Of a DNA stretch of 64,000 nt, positions 53,991 to 63,781 are shown in pieces. The notes under the pieces were generated by a model that made no database searches, was not told where the DNA came from, and saw only the letters and a program-made list of their open reading frames with translations. Origin of the DNA: Prosthecobacter sp. SYSU 5D2. Its GTDB lineage: Bacteria > Verrucomicrobiota > Verrucomicrobiia > Verrucomicrobiales > Verrucomicrobiaceae. The DNA is taken from assembly GCF_039655865.1 (NCBI RefSeq), contig NZ_JBBYXL010000007.1, positions 350,047 through 414,046 on the forward strand. The letters run 5' to 3'. The translations under genes were made by a program, and so were the position numbers. Positions within the stretch are counted from its first letter, which is position 1; each line of letters begins with the position of its first letter.

Positions 53991-54605
53991 ATGGCCCGAG
54001 CCGCCAATGCCAGCCTGCACGGGAGCGCGCCTGACAAGTCTCCGCAGGTGCTGCTGCTGATTGACGTCATCAATGCCATGGACTTTCCCCGGGGAAAGCA
54101 TCTGCTGAGGCATGCACTGCCCTCAGCGCGGAAGATGGCGGCGTTAAAGAAAAGGGCGCGCGAGGCAGGGGTGCCGGTCATCTATGTGAACGACAATTTT
54201 GGCCGGTGGCAGTCGGATTTTAAAGCCCACGTCACCCATTGCCTGGAGGCGGATGTGCCAGGCGGCCCGGTGGTGCAGCAGCTCCTGCCAGATGAAGAGG
54301 ACTACTTCGTATTGAAGCCGAAGCACTCTGGGTTCTATTCCACGTCCCTGGAAATCCTGCTCAAGTATCTTGAAGCCACCACCCTCATCCTGGCCGGCTT
54401 CGCAGGAAACCTGTGTGTTCTTTATACGGCCAACGATGCCTATATGCGGGACTATGAGCTCATTGTGCCGCGTGACTGCGTGGCTTCCGAGACCAAGCAG
54501 GCCAATGACCACGCCCTGGCGCAAATGCAGAAGCATCTGCGCGCGGACATCCGCACGTCGTCACGGATTATTCTGGGCAAGTCGGCGAAGCCGACGGGCA
54601 AATGA
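53991..54605 (+). CDS. Isochorismatase-family cysteine hydrolase
   Basis: The 204 residues include the catalytic triad positions of this family: Asp in LLLIDVINAMDF near 25, Lys in LKPKHSGFY near 106 and Cys in GFAGNLCVLYTANDAYMRD near 142. Family members hydrolyse isochorismate, nicotinamide, ureidoacrylate or small amides. The substrate cannot be told from the sequence. It is convergent with the DAHP synthase gene, with a 12-base gap. Confidence 0.85.
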   Translation: MARAANASLHGSAPDKSPQVLLLIDVINAMDFPRGKHLLRHALPSARKMAALKKRAREAGVPVIYVNDNFGRWQSDFKAHVTHCLEADVPGGPVVQQLLPDEEDYFVLKPKHSGFYSTSLEILLKYLEATTLILAGFAGNLCVLYTANDAYMRDYELIVPRDCVASETKQANDHALAQMQKHLRADIRTSSRIILGKSAKPTGK

Positions 54606-54617
54606 TCCTGAGCACTA

Positions 54618-55664
54618 TCAGACCCCCAGCAAGGCATGCGCTTCCCTGAGCGCTTTCTCCGTGGCCTCCCAGTCCATGCAGGCATCGGTGATGGACTGGC
54701 CACGGGTCAGCTCATTCAGAGGCCGGGGGAATTTTTGGTTCCCACCCACCAGGTTGCTTTCCAGCATGGCTCCGATGATGGATTCCTCGCCGGCGGCGCG
54801 CTGGCGTACGATCTCGCGGAAGACCTGCGGCATCTTTTGATGGTCCTTGGCGCAGTTGCCGTGGCTGGCATCAATCATGATGGAAGGCTTCAGTTTGGCA
54901 GCCTCCAGCGCAGCCTTGGTTTCGGCGACGTCATCGGCTCCGTAGTTGGGTCCGTCCTCCCCGCCGCGCAGGATGATGTGGCAGTCCGGGTTGCCGCTGG
55001 TGGTCACCGCAGAGGCGACTCCATCTTCGCTCACGCCCAGAAAGGTCTGGGACTGGATGGCGGCCTTGATGGCATTCACCGCCGGCGTGATGTGGCCAAA
55101 GGTACCGTTTTTAAAACCCAGCGGCATGGACAGGCCGGAGGCCATCTGCCGGTGCGTCTGGGATTCCGTGGTGCGGGCACCGACGGCGCTCCAGCAAATG
55201 AGGTCGGCGATGTATTGCGGGGTGATGGGGTCCAGCAGCTCGGTGGCGGTGGCGATGCCCAGCTCTAACACATCCCGCAGGATGCGGCGGGCGAGCCGCA
55301 GGCCGTCCGGGATGTTGCAGGTGCCGTCCAGGTCCGGATCCATGATGAGGCCCTTCCAGCCGACGGTCGTGCGCGGTTTTTCAAAATACACCCGCATGAC
55401 AATGCACAGGCGGTCTTTCAGTTCGCGGGAGAGCGCGGCCAGCTTGGCGGCGTATTCCAGCCCGGCTTCCGGGTCGTGGATGGAGCAGGGGCCCACGATG
55501 ACGAGAAAACGTTTGTCATCGCCGAACAAAATGTTGCGAATTTCTGTGCGTGCCTGGTTCACAAACGCCGCCTGCACCTCCGAAGGGGGCAGTTCTGCCA
55601 CGAGATCACGTGGGGCGGGCAGGGGGATGTTGGAGGCGATGTGGACGTTGGCAGTTGGATTCAT
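54618..55664 (-). CDS. 3-deoxy-7-phosphoheptulonate synthase, type I (AroG/F/H class)
   Basis: This metal enzyme joins phosphoenolpyruvate and erythrose 4-phosphate, the first committed step of aromatic biosynthesis. The 348 residues show the type I signatures: IVGPCSIHDP near 55, VYFEKPRTTVGWKG near 90, WSAVGARTTESQTHRQMASG near 158, IMIDASHGNCAKDH near 256 and GGNQKFP near 303. The N-terminal regulatory segment is present but I cannot predict which amino acid inhibits it. No aromatic-pathway gene is adjacent. Confidence 0.95.
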   Translation of the reverse strand: MNPTANVHIASNIPLPAPRDLVAELPPSEVQAAFVNQARTEIRNILFGDDKRFLVIVGPCSIHDPEAGLEYAAKLAALSRELKDRLCIVMRVYFEKPRTTVGWKGLIMDPDLDGTCNIPDGLRLARRILRDVLELGIATATELLDPITPQYIADLICWSAVGARTTESQTHRQMASGLSMPLGFKNGTFGHITPAVNAIKAAIQSQTFLGVSEDGVASAVTTSGNPDCHIILRGGEDGPNYGADDVAETKAALEAAKLKPSIMIDASHGNCAKDHQKMPQVFREIVRQRAAGEESIIGAMLESNLVGGNQKFPRPLNELTRGQSITDACMDWEATEKALREAHALLGV

Positions 55665-55729
55665 GAAAGGGGAGTTGAAGGGGAGGGGAGAGTGACGGAT
55701 CCTTTGCCGGATCGTTTGTTAGCTGGCAA

Positions 55730-56521
55730 TCAAGCCTGTGCACCGCCGAAGAAGTGGCTGAGCGCCTCGATCATGCCTTCACTGGCCGTGCGGCTGGCAA
55801 TGAATCCGCCATGGTTTTGCACATGGGTTTTAACCGCAGGCAGGCCGTTGCCAGGGGTGGCGATCATGCGTGCGTGGCGGGGGTTCAGCATGGAGAGATC
55901 GTTGAGATTGTCCCCGGCGGCGAAGCAGTGGCTGGCATTCAGTCCCAGCAGCCGGGCCAGCTCGCTCAGCGCGGTGCCTTTGCTGTAGCCGCTGTGGGCA
56001 AAGCGCAGGTAGATGCCGTTGCGGTTGTAGCCGATGTCCGGGAATTTTTTCACATGGGTGTCAATGAAGGAGCAGATGACGTCCATCTCCTCATCCGTGC
56101 TTCCGACGATGCCCAGCTCCCCGTATTCGCCCATGAGAAACTGCGCCTGCGTCTGCGTCTCCACCATTTCACGGATGGTGTTCAAAGAGGGCTGATGGTC
56201 TTTGACGAAGCGCGTGTGGGCTTTGCGGGCCTGTTTGTTCCAGGGGCCAAAGTCCGTCCATTTGCTGAACAGGCCTGGTTTGTGAATGTCACACTCCATG
56301 GCGATGATGTAGTCCGGCTCCATGAAGATGCCGTACTGGGCCAGCCCTTGCAGGGTCTGCGGCAGGCTACGGCCGGTATTGATGACCCAGGCGGCCCCCT
56401 GGTTGCGCAGGTGCTGGATCATCTGCCCCAGCCGGGGATGGAAAACCGGATCGCTCTCAGGATGCACCAGGGTGCCATCGAAGTCGAAGGAGAGGATGAA
56501 CGTGGGCTTGCGGGCAGGCAT
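55730..56521 (-). CDS. HAD-IIB family hydrolase
   Basis: The 263 residues start with DFDGT at 13-17, giving nucleophile Asp13 and acid/base Asp15. Motif II is NTGRSLP near 48, motif III is the Lys in GYSKGTAL near 185, and motif IV is FAAGDNLNDLSML near 206. The cap domain position (type C2) resembles sucrose-phosphatase, trehalose-phosphatase and Cof-like phosphatases. The likely substrate is a sugar phosphate, but this is only a class prediction. It follows the DAHP synthase gene by 65 bases. Confidence 0.88.
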   Translation of the reverse strand: MPARKPTFILSFDFDGTLVHPESDPVFHPRLGQMIQHLRNQGAAWVINTGRSLPQTLQGLAQYGIFMEPDYIIAMECDIHKPGLFSKWTDFGPWNKQARKAHTRFVKDHQPSLNTIREMVETQTQAQFLMGEYGELGIVGSTDEEMDVICSFIDTHVKKFPDIGYNRNGIYLRFAHSGYSKGTALSELARLLGLNASHCFAAGDNLNDLSMLNPRHARMIATPGNGLPAVKTHVQNHGGFIASRTASEGMIEALSHFFGGAQA

Positions 56522-56575
56522 GGGGGGCGGAGAAGAAAGGACTTCACCCTGGCAGGGGGAGAGTCAAGCCACGCT

Positions 56576-57973
56576 TCAGGCGGTCACAAAGGCGGAATAC
56601 CAAAATTGTAGCAGGGTCATCGCCAGCAGCAGCCACAGCACGGTCTGGTAACCGCGCTCCAGCAGCCGGCTGGCACCCCGCCTTTGCGCGCGCCGGAGAA
56701 CACTCTCACAGCCCCACAGCAGGCTCAGCGTCAGCGGGCCCGTCAGGGCATGCAGGTAATTGGCAGGCAGCACCGCAATGTCCCAGGCGGCGATGACTCC
56801 ATAGGCCAGTGTGGCCAGGATCAAAAACAGCACTGTCGGCACGGTCTCCGGGTGCAGGCGCTCCCAGGCATGGCAGGCCTTCGGCGTGGCAAAGCGGCAG
56901 GTCAGGGTAAACGCGGCCATCAATACGAGCAGGATAGAGACCACCTCCCCCCCCCGCCCATGCAGCCTGCTTGTGAGTGTGGCCATTCCGGCGAGCAGCC
57001 GTTGCCGGATCTCCTGCGGGGTGTGGCTGTGAAAATAATTTTGGGCCGTGAGCCTTTCCAGCGCCGGAACGCTTTCCAGGCTGGCTTTGTCCGGGTGGGC
57101 TTCGATCCAGGCCAGTGCTTCTTCACGGGCATCCAGCCAGCGGATTTGGTCACTGTAGTGGAAGGCAGGATCTCCAAACTGGAGATGCGCCTGCGAAAGC
57201 CGTGGTCCTGCGATGAATCCTGCGCCTGTCACAAGCAGCAGCAGGCCAAAAACATGGTTACGCCGCACCCATAGCGTGGTGCCCTCATGCGGGCACCAAT
57301 GGGCGACCACCCAGCCCCAGACCGCCCGCAGCGTGCTGACGATGACAAACACTGCCACCAACGGCAGGATGCGCGGCACGGAGAGGTAGGCCAGTGCGCC
57401 AAAGATGCCGATAAGGCCATAAACCCACAGGGAATTCCGCTGCAGCGCATACAGGCAGGACAGCCAGGTCAGCAGGAAAAACAGATGAAACAATGTGCCA
57501 CCCGAATATACCGCCACTGTGCCCAGCAGCCCGTGAAAGCCCGTCACCGCCACCACCAGCAGGGCGGATGGCAGGCGGAAATGACGTCCGCAGACCAGGC
57601 CCATCATGACCAGGCAGCCCAGAGTCAGCCCGACGCGGAACCAGGCCAGCTTGAAAAAGGAGCCGGGAAGATCATTTTCATCCAGCATCCATGCCGCCAC
57701 CCAGGGCCATAAAGGCTGCACCAGGCCATCGGTACGATGCGGCGCCAGTTTTTTTAGCGGCTCAGAAAAACTGCGGGTGAACTCGGGCCTCAGGTCCTTC
57801 TGCGTGGCCAGTGTCAGATCCACATGGCGATTTTCCACCAGGCTCAGCTCCCTGTCCGCCGACAGCCTGATGTGCTGGTCAGCCAGATAAACATACCCCC
57901 AGGCCATGGCCCCCATGAGCAGGACAAAAAGAATCCGCCTTAGCCAGGGATGTGGGGAAGGTGCGGCGGCCAT
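56576..57973 (-). CDS. Polytopic membrane protein, possible GT-C-like glycosyltransferase
   Basis: The 465 residues form about nine membrane helices with a large non-membrane loop at about 275-325 (HYSDQIRWLDAREEALAWIE). An extracytoplasmic loop after the first helix contains ENRHVDLTLATQKD. The distribution resembles GT-C or PMT-type mannosyl/arabinosyl transferases, but the catalytic Asp-Glu pair is not clear, so the family is unassigned. It lies next to a thioredoxin-like gene with a 107-base gap. Confidence 0.5.
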   Translation of the reverse strand: MAAAPSPHPWLRRILFVLLMGAMAWGYVYLADQHIRLSADRELSLVENRHVDLTLATQKDLRPEFTRSFSEPLKKLAPHRTDGLVQPLWPWVAAWMLDENDLPGSFFKLAWFRVGLTLGCLVMMGLVCGRHFRLPSALLVVAVTGFHGLLGTVAVYSGGTLFHLFFLLTWLSCLYALQRNSLWVYGLIGIFGALAYLSVPRILPLVAVFVIVSTLRAVWGWVVAHWCPHEGTTLWVRRNHVFGLLLLVTGAGFIAGPRLSQAHLQFGDPAFHYSDQIRWLDAREEALAWIEAHPDKASLESVPALERLTAQNYFHSHTPQEIRQRLLAGMATLTSRLHGRGGEVVSILLVLMAAFTLTCRFATPKACHAWERLHPETVPTVLFLILATLAYGVIAAWDIAVLPANYLHALTGPLTLSLLWGCESVLRRAQRRGASRLLERGYQTVLWLLLAMTLLQFWYSAFVTA

Positions 57974-58080
57974 GCAGTAAGTGTCCTTTATGACACGCAG
58001 CGGCGGCGGGATGCAAAAAGAAATCGTTCGTTGCGTGACTGACTGCTTCGGAAGCCGCTAGGCGACCGGCCCTGCCGGAC

Positions 58081-58734
58081 TCAGCGCAGCTTTGCAGAGA
58101 GTTTTTCGATGTACTCCTCCGGCGTGTCTCCGCCGTAACCGCCAAAGGTGGCGATCTCCCGCCCGTCTTTGACCAGCTTTACCGTGGGATATCCGCCAAA
58201 GGGAAAATCCGTTTTCAATTTTGCATTCTGCTCTTTCAGGGACTTGGACTGGGCTGCGCGCGGGAAATCGGCCTTCATCAGCACCACATTTTCATTGGCA
58301 AATTTTTGGAAGGCTCTGTCTTCAAAAACATTGTCCTTAAGCCTCACGCAATAGCCACACCAGTCGGACCCTGTCATCAGCAGAAGGATGGGCAACCCTG
58401 TCTGCTCAGATTCCTGTTTGGCCTTTTCCCAGTCTTCCGTCCACTTCGCACGACGGCTGGCCAGCCGGGCTTTTTTCTCGGCTTCCTGTTTCTCCTGATG
58501 CGCGGTGGCGACGAATTCGCGATCGGTCTCGGACAGCTTGTTGAGTTCCAAAGTAAAAATCTGTCCGCTGGCCAGGCGCACCTTGGTCCCGGTGACTTCA
58601 CCTGCCGCATCCACGACGGCTTCCACAAAAGTGGCGCTGACAGTCTTGCCCTCCGTATTTGTCCAATCACGCGGGGCGGCTGAGAGGGATGCAGTCCAGA
58701 CTGCACCGGCCAGAAGCAGGAAAAAGAATCTCAT
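58081..58734 (-). CDS. Exported thioredoxin-fold protein with N-terminal SHD1-like domain
   Basis: A signal peptide (1-20) leads into a small domain (about 21-78) with WTNTEGKTVSATFVEAV and LSETDREFV, the pattern of SLA1-homology (SHD1) domains common in Planctomycetes and Verrucomicrobia. A charged helix (79-110) joins it to a thioredoxin fold with active-site Cys126 and Cys129 in SDWCGYC. FGGYPTVKLV with a cis-proline position follows near 178. It probably reduces or forms disulfides in the periplasm. Confidence 0.85.
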   Translation of the reverse strand: MRFFFLLLAGAVWTASLSAAPRDWTNTEGKTVSATFVEAVVDAAGEVTGTKVRLASGQIFTLELNKLSETDREFVATAHQEKQEAEKKARLASRRAKWTEDWEKAKQESEQTGLPILLLMTGSDWCGYCVRLKDNVFEDRAFQKFANENVVLMKADFPRAAQSKSLKEQNAKLKTDFPFGGYPTVKLVKDGREIATFGGYGGDTPEEYIEKLSAKLR

Positions 58735-58841
58735 AACTTGGTGTGTTTAAAGTTGTACGCTTAAGAATACCGTCCAGCCAGCAACCGTCAACACCCGGAT
58801 TACCATGCGCGTTCGGAACCGTGTGAATGCCCTGCGCCCAC

Positions 58842-61112
58842 TTATTTGCCATATGGCTGGGCTTTGGGGATGTCTTTCACCGGCAGGCCAAAACGGATCG
58901 TCTCCTCCATGATGCGTGAGCGCTGGGCTTCCAGATGATTTGGGCTGTCGAGCTGCGCCGTGGAGTTAATGATCTTCGGCTGGATGAAAATCAGCAGTTC
59001 ATCACGTGAAGTCGTTTTTTCCGTGGTGCCGAAGAGGTGTTTTAAAACAGGTACCCGGCGCAGGAAGATGCCGCCGCGTTCCGTGGTCCCGGTCCGCTCG
59101 GTGATGAGCCCGCCCAACACCACGGTGGCACCGTCGCGCACGGTCACCGTGGTCAACAGCTCTTGGGTGCCAATGGTGGGCACCGTGTTTCCAGAGATGT
59201 TCTGCTCCCCGACGATGTTGTCATTCACCTGGGCGATGCGCAGCGTCACTTCGTTGTCATTGTTGATCAGCGGCACGACCTCCAGCTTCAGTACAACATC
59301 CCGGTATTCAATGCTGGAACTGGTGGCGGCGATGTTGTTGATGCCTGCATTGGACAGGACATTCACGGGCACGGCGATGCGCTGGCCGCTGGAGATGACG
59401 GCCTTGCCATTGTTGGTGGTGTAAAGGCTGGGGGTGGAGAGCACCTTGAAGTCCCGGTTGCCTTCCAGCAGGTTGATGTAGCGGCTAAGGGAGCCAAGCT
59501 GGCCATAAAAGCTCATGGAGCCGGTGCCAAATTTTTCCATGTTAAACGGAATGTCCAGCGCCCCGGCGATGCCCGTCGTTCCACCCGGGGTGGTGACGTC
59601 CTTCTGCCGCAGTGTGAAGTCATCCAGCATGTTCAGGAAATCGAACCCGTAGTTGAAATCGCCGCCCAGGTTGAGCTGGCCGATGATAGTGCTGATGTAC
59701 ACCTGCTGGGGCCGCACATCCATTTCCTGAATGAGCTGGTCAATCACAGCAATGTGCTCCGGCGATCCACTGACCACTAGGCTGTTGGACTGCGGATCGG
59801 CAATCAGCAGCGTTTTCCCGACGATGAGGGATTCTGGCGCGGAAATGGCATCCGGGTCATCCAGCAGGCTGCGCTGGCTTCGGTCGTTCTGGCCGCCACC
59901 GTTGAATCCGAAGCCGCCTTGGAAGTTCTGGCCAAAGCTGTTGTTGTTCTCATTGGCCGAGTCGCGGGCATCCGTCGAAGGCGTGTTGGAACTGGGGCTG
60001 GGGCGTCGGCTGCTGCTGCGGCGGCGTCCGCTGCCTGAGGCGGAATCGGCGCCTTCGTTCTGGATGTCCGTGTCCTTGGCCAGTGCGTTGTAGGCCACGG
60101 GCAGGAAGTCGCCCACGTCCAGATAGGCCAGCTTACGTTTCAGGAAGGTCACATCTCCGCCCTGCTGGTCCAGTTTTTCCACCAGACCGCGAATATAGGT
60201 AATGTCCACCGGCCGGGCGATGACCAGCAGGCTGTTCGTGCGGCGGTGCGGAATCACCTTTACCCTGGCGACACTGGGATTCGTATTGGCCGTATTGGCG
60301 ATGCCCATGGGATTCGCCACGGGCAGGCGTGTGCCATTGGCGGCCACGGTCGGCGGGGCAGGGGTGGACTGTGTCGCGGCAGATTCGGTCTTTTCCTCCT
60401 CTGCGTAGATTTCACTGATGATTTCCGCAATGCTTTCCGCATCGCTGCGCTCCAGCTTGATCATTTCATTGGCGATCTCAGCTGGCGGCACATCAATCAC
60501 CTGGGCGATCTCGTAAATGCTGCGGATGGTAGTGCTATTTTCCGTGATGATCAGCGCTGCGGCATTCTTCATTGGCATGATGGCACCGTAGCTGTGCAGC
60601 TTGATGACCTGCTGGAAGGCCTTGGAAGCTTCCTCTGGAGAGATGTGCTGCAGCGGCATCACAAAGTGGCAAAGCTCCTCATTGTCCGGCAGGTCGCGGA
60701 TAGAATTATAGACCCGCAGCCCTTCCGGTGTCGGGCTTTTACCGCCGCTGTGGTGGATGAGTTTCACGGTTTTGTCATCCACCGGGATGATGGCGTAGCC
60801 GTTCAACAGCAGGGTGGCCTCAATGAAAGCCACCGCCTCCCGGCGAGTAAGTGGCTCAGGCGCGATGATGCGCAGCGGCTCCCCCTGCAGAGCGGAATCG
60901 AGGATGATCTTTTTTCCCGTGATCTGGGTATAAAAAGGAATGATCGCCTGGACTGGCGAGCTGGGAAAATTGACCCGGATGGTCGCAGTGTCGTCCAGAC
61001 TCGGGCTTTGCTGGGCACGGCTGCTGGCCAGGGCCAATGCCCCAAATGCGAGCGCGATCAGCAGCCTTTTCGAAGCATACCGGGGTGAAAGATGGGAGGG
61101 TAACGCAGGCAT
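58842..61112 (-). CDS. gspD: Type II/III secretion-family secretin (GspD-like)
   Basis: The start at ATG 61112 gives 756 residues and a signal peptide ending near SSRAQ. The N0-N3 domains are seen as repeated KHN-type modules (VNFPSSPVQAIIPFYTQITG near 42, VIPHRRTNSLLVIARPVDI near 285). A low-complexity Ser/Asn/Gly stretch lies at about 355-415. The secretin barrel domain follows, with IAVPVNVLSN, VPTIGTQELLTTVTVRDG and GGLITERTGTTERGGIFL. No other gsp gene is nearby, so the pore is an orphan here. A large substrate range is possible. Confidence 0.92.
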   Translation of the reverse strand: MPALPSHLSPRYASKRLLIALAFGALALASSRAQQSPSLDDTATIRVNFPSSPVQAIIPFYTQITGKKIILDSALQGEPLRIIAPEPLTRREAVAFIEATLLLNGYAIIPVDDKTVKLIHHSGGKSPTPEGLRVYNSIRDLPDNEELCHFVMPLQHISPEEASKAFQQVIKLHSYGAIMPMKNAAALIITENSTTIRSIYEIAQVIDVPPAEIANEMIKLERSDAESIAEIISEIYAEEEKTESAATQSTPAPPTVAANGTRLPVANPMGIANTANTNPSVARVKVIPHRRTNSLLVIARPVDITYIRGLVEKLDQQGGDVTFLKRKLAYLDVGDFLPVAYNALAKDTDIQNEGADSASGSGRRRSSSRRPSPSSNTPSTDARDSANENNNSFGQNFQGGFGFNGGGQNDRSQRSLLDDPDAISAPESLIVGKTLLIADPQSNSLVVSGSPEHIAVIDQLIQEMDVRPQQVYISTIIGQLNLGGDFNYGFDFLNMLDDFTLRQKDVTTPGGTTGIAGALDIPFNMEKFGTGSMSFYGQLGSLSRYINLLEGNRDFKVLSTPSLYTTNNGKAVISSGQRIAVPVNVLSNAGINNIAATSSSIEYRDVVLKLEVVPLINNDNEVTLRIAQVNDNIVGEQNISGNTVPTIGTQELLTTVTVRDGATVVLGGLITERTGTTERGGIFLRRVPVLKHLFGTTEKTTSRDELLIFIQPKIINSTAQLDSPNHLEAQRSRIMEETIRFGLPVKDIPKAQPYGK

Positions 61113-61270
61113 AAGAAAGCCAAAACCACAGAAACTATATTTTCCATAGACATAAAGGCAATGAAATTGTTCGGATTTATTAAAAATCAAAGTCAGAGGG
61201 AGCTTCGATACGCCAGACGTCCTGGTCAGCCACTCCGCAGATACCTCCTGGACCTGCTTGCGCCCTGGCG

Positions 61271-61834
61271 TTATTTGATCAAGCCGTCCATTCCTTCCGC
61301 CAGGCTTGAAAAAACCTCACGCATAAAGGGTGCAGTTTCACGCCAGGCCAGCCAAACCAGGCCCACCCATATGAAGCTGTTGATCACAAGCATGGCTGTG
61401 ACCAGCGGATCACACCATCGCGGCCAGTGCTTGAGGTAGCCCTTGTCGTCTTTTTGGGGGGAATAGACCAGACCTTGATAAACCGCTGAAGCACCTCTCC
61501 AGAGGGCCGGCGGAAAAAACAGGAATCCCAGCAGCAAGCGGCTCAAGACCCTGCCGGACCGCTGGCTTTGCGGCACCCTTTGATAGTCTCGATAACGCGC
61601 TGTACGTCGGCGGGTGGTGATATTACGTGAGGTCGCCGGGTTTGCCCCGTCGAGTTGCAGTTCCGCGAGCTGATGCAGCGGCGTCCAATCCGTGGCACCT
61701 TCACGGCGCACAAGATCACTGTCCCTCACGGACCCATAGGCGATGTAGCCATGGAGGTCATCCAGGGAGCAGGGGCCAACGGTCTTTTGACCTTTGGAGA
61801 TGTAATAGTTCGCTTCCAAAACGGGAGTTGGCAT
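61271..61834 (-). CDS. GYF_2 domain membrane protein
   Basis: Residues 10-58 are a GYF_2/DUF4339 module (YYISKGQKTVGPCSLDDLHG and VRREGATDWTPLHQL), which binds proline-rich or other peptides in several bacterial membrane proteins. A basic linker with TRRRTARYRDYQR follows, then a hydrophobic segment (LSRLLLGFLFFPPALW) and a C-terminal helix (LVTAMLVINSFIWVGLVWLAW). The 187-residue protein probably sits in the inner membrane with the GYF domain inside the cell. It lies 81 bases... upstream on the same strand as the secretin gene with a 158-base gap, so a shared transcript is uncertain. Confidence 0.7.
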   Translation of the reverse strand: MPTPVLEANYYISKGQKTVGPCSLDDLHGYIAYGSVRDSDLVRREGATDWTPLHQLAELQLDGANPATSRNITTRRRTARYRDYQRVPQSQRSGRVLSRLLLGFLFFPPALWRGASAVYQGLVYSPQKDDKGYLKHWPRWCDPLVTAMLVINSFIWVGLVWLAWRETAPFMREVFSSLAEGMDGLIK

Positions 61835-61895
61835 TGCGTGGCGGTACGTTCGCTAGCAACTCCCGCGCCTGTCAAGGGGCGTAAACAGAGATTTG

Positions 61896-62867
61896 TCAGA
61901 CTTTCTCTTTGATGTGGGCCCAGCAGTGGACATGCGGATCACCCCGGAAATACCAGATCATGGACGGTCCTTCGATCTGCCACACGTCCCAGACGCCGTC
62001 TTTGCCCACATCCTGGTTCTGATAATACGCCATGTGCAGATGGTCAAAACCGGCGGCCTCAATGTATTTCAGGGATTCTTGCGCATCCTCTTTTCTGAAC
62101 GGGGCCAGCAAATCACCAATGACCTGCCTCACCAGGCCTTTTTGATCGGCGCTCAGTTCTGTCATCGGGATACCGTCCAGCCCCTTCTTCTTGCCCGTCA
62201 GCTTCACCGTCTTGCTGCCAGTTTCATCCCGGCTGTCGCTCAGCAGGGCCAGCTTCCGTTGTTTTCCGTCCAGCGCCTGGAAGACTTCATTCGCCCGTTT
62301 TGCCTGAAACCAGTAGGCATTGCCGGCATGGTCCGGCTTTTCATAAAAGCCCTTGGCCGCATGACCATAAAAGATGGGTCCGCCAAAGGCTGTACCCGCC
62401 TCGCTATCACCATCGCAGCGGCGTGTGCAATGCCGGCCGGTGAGCACAAATTCAAACTGCCCGTTCCCCGGCTGGCCGAAAAGGGCGATGGAGGAGCTGG
62501 CAAATCCGCCGTCACTTTTGTTATCCTGGTCGAACTGCCGCCACACTTCCTTTTTATATTCCTCACTGTGCAGGCCGTCGAAGATCTGCCGTACCAGGTC
62601 CTGCTGATCTGCATCCAGCACATCCCGCAGTTTTTGTGGCGTGATGTGCCAGTTGTTGTCCACCTTCAGCCGGCGGGGGTCATCCCAGCCAAAGCATAAC
62701 AACTTTTGCTGAGGCTCCTTCAGGCTGCTGTAGAGCTGATGCACCAGTGTTTCAGACCGTGGCATGCCAGCCGCTGCTTGCAGGGCAGGGGCTGCGAGGA
62801 TTCCTGAAGCCAGCGCCTGACTGCTGCGCTGAAGAAACTGGCGGCGTGAAAAGGTGGGCGTGTTCAT
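61896..62867 (-). CDS. DUF3500 family protein, Tat signal
   Basis: The start at ATG 62867 gives 323 residues with SRRQFLQRSSQ at 7-17, a Tat signal. The DUF3500 core is recognised by LFGQPGNGQFEFVLTGRHCT near 130, FGGPIFYGHAAKGFYEKPDH near 162 and the C-terminal WYFRGDPHVHCWAHI. It may bind a metal through the histidines. Function is unknown; such proteins are common in Verrucomicrobia and Planctomycetes. The gene is divergent from the VTT gene with 57 bases between the starts. Confidence 0.8.
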   Translation of the reverse strand: MNTPTFSRRQFLQRSSQALASGILAAPALQAAAGMPRSETLVHQLYSSLKEPQQKLLCFGWDDPRRLKVDNNWHITPQKLRDVLDADQQDLVRQIFDGLHSEEYKKEVWRQFDQDNKSDGGFASSSIALFGQPGNGQFEFVLTGRHCTRRCDGDSEAGTAFGGPIFYGHAAKGFYEKPDHAGNAYWFQAKRANEVFQALDGKQRKLALLSDSRDETGSKTVKLTGKKKGLDGIPMTELSADQKGLVRQVIGDLLAPFRKEDAQESLKYIEAAGFDHLHMAYYQNQDVGKDGVWDVWQIEGPSMIWYFRGDPHVHCWAHIKEKV

Positions 62868-62924
62868 GGCGGTCCCTTTAAAACGCAGCAGATGCTCCGG
62901 CCTTGAGAGAAAGATGCACATTCG

Positions 62925-63722
62925 ATGTTGAGAAGCCTCTCACCCGGCGCTGATTGGCCGCGAATGAACGGACCGGAACACGAAGCAGCCTCCACAACTC
63001 AGGCACCCCGCAACAGCGAAGCCGCAGACAAGGCCGCAGAAGACGCCCTGCTCGAATTGGAGACAGGACGCTCCATGAAACATGAAAACAAACGTGTCTT
63101 CATTCTCGTGGCCGTCGTCGGCCTGTTCATGGTGCTGGCGCATTTCACTCCGTTGAAAGCCTGGATCACCAACGTCCAGGCGTGGAAAGGTTTTGTGGAT
63201 GAACTGGGCTGGATCGCCCACGCCTCCTTTATACTTGCCTGTGCAGGCGGGGTGATGATCGGCCTTCCGCGCCTGCCCCTTTGCGCCATGGCCGGACTCA
63301 TCTTTGGCTTTGTCGAAGGCATGGCCCTGTCCCTGGTCGGGTCCGTCTGCGGGTCTTATGGCGCCTTTTTGATGACCCGTGCAGGTGCCCGCCGCGCCGT
63401 GCTGGCACGGGCAGAGCGCTGGCCCTGGCTGAAGAAGATGCTGGAAAAACCCTCCTGGCTGAAAGTCTTCTGGGTCCGCCAGATGATGCTCCCCGGGCTC
63501 GTACTCAATGTCCTGTTAGGCGTCACCGAGGTTGCCCACTCCACCTTTCTCGTCGGCACCGCCACGGGCTATCTGCCGCTGAACATCGCCTTCTCCCTGG
63601 TAGGCAGCGGACTGGGGAAGGGTTCCCTGGCCCAGTCGCTGACCCAGTTGCTAGGCGCACTGGCCGTCGTCAACCTTGTGGGCTGGCTGGTCTGGAAGAT
63701 GGCACGCAGCCAGAAGGCCTGA
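62925..63722 (+). CDS. VTT domain (TVP38/TMEM64, DedA-like) membrane protein
   Basis: From ATG 62925 the frame has 265 residues; ATG 62964 or ATG 63075 may be the real start, since the first 50 residues are polar and lack conservation. Five or so helices follow, with GGVMIGLPRLPLCAMAGLIFG near 105 and GSVCGSYGAFLMTRAGARR near 138, the VTT/SNARE-associated signature. RQMMLPGLVLNVLLGVTEV near 187 is the second conserved loop. Family members scramble or transport lipids such as undecaprenyl phosphate or phospholipids. The precise substrate is unknown. Confidence 0.85.
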   Translation: MLRSLSPGADWPRMNGPEHEAASTTQAPRNSEAADKAAEDALLELETGRSMKHENKRVFILVAVVGLFMVLAHFTPLKAWITNVQAWKGFVDELGWIAHASFILACAGGVMIGLPRLPLCAMAGLIFGFVEGMALSLVGSVCGSYGAFLMTRAGARRAVLARAERWPWLKKMLEKPSWLKVFWVRQMMLPGLVLNVLLGVTEVAHSTFLVGTATGYLPLNIAFSLVGSGLGKGSLAQSLTQLLGALAVVNLVGWLVWKMARSQKA

Positions 63723-63781
63723 TATTCAATGTTCGTTAGGCGAAGAGGCGACTTTTTGAAAACTTTGTGGTTAGAATGAGA

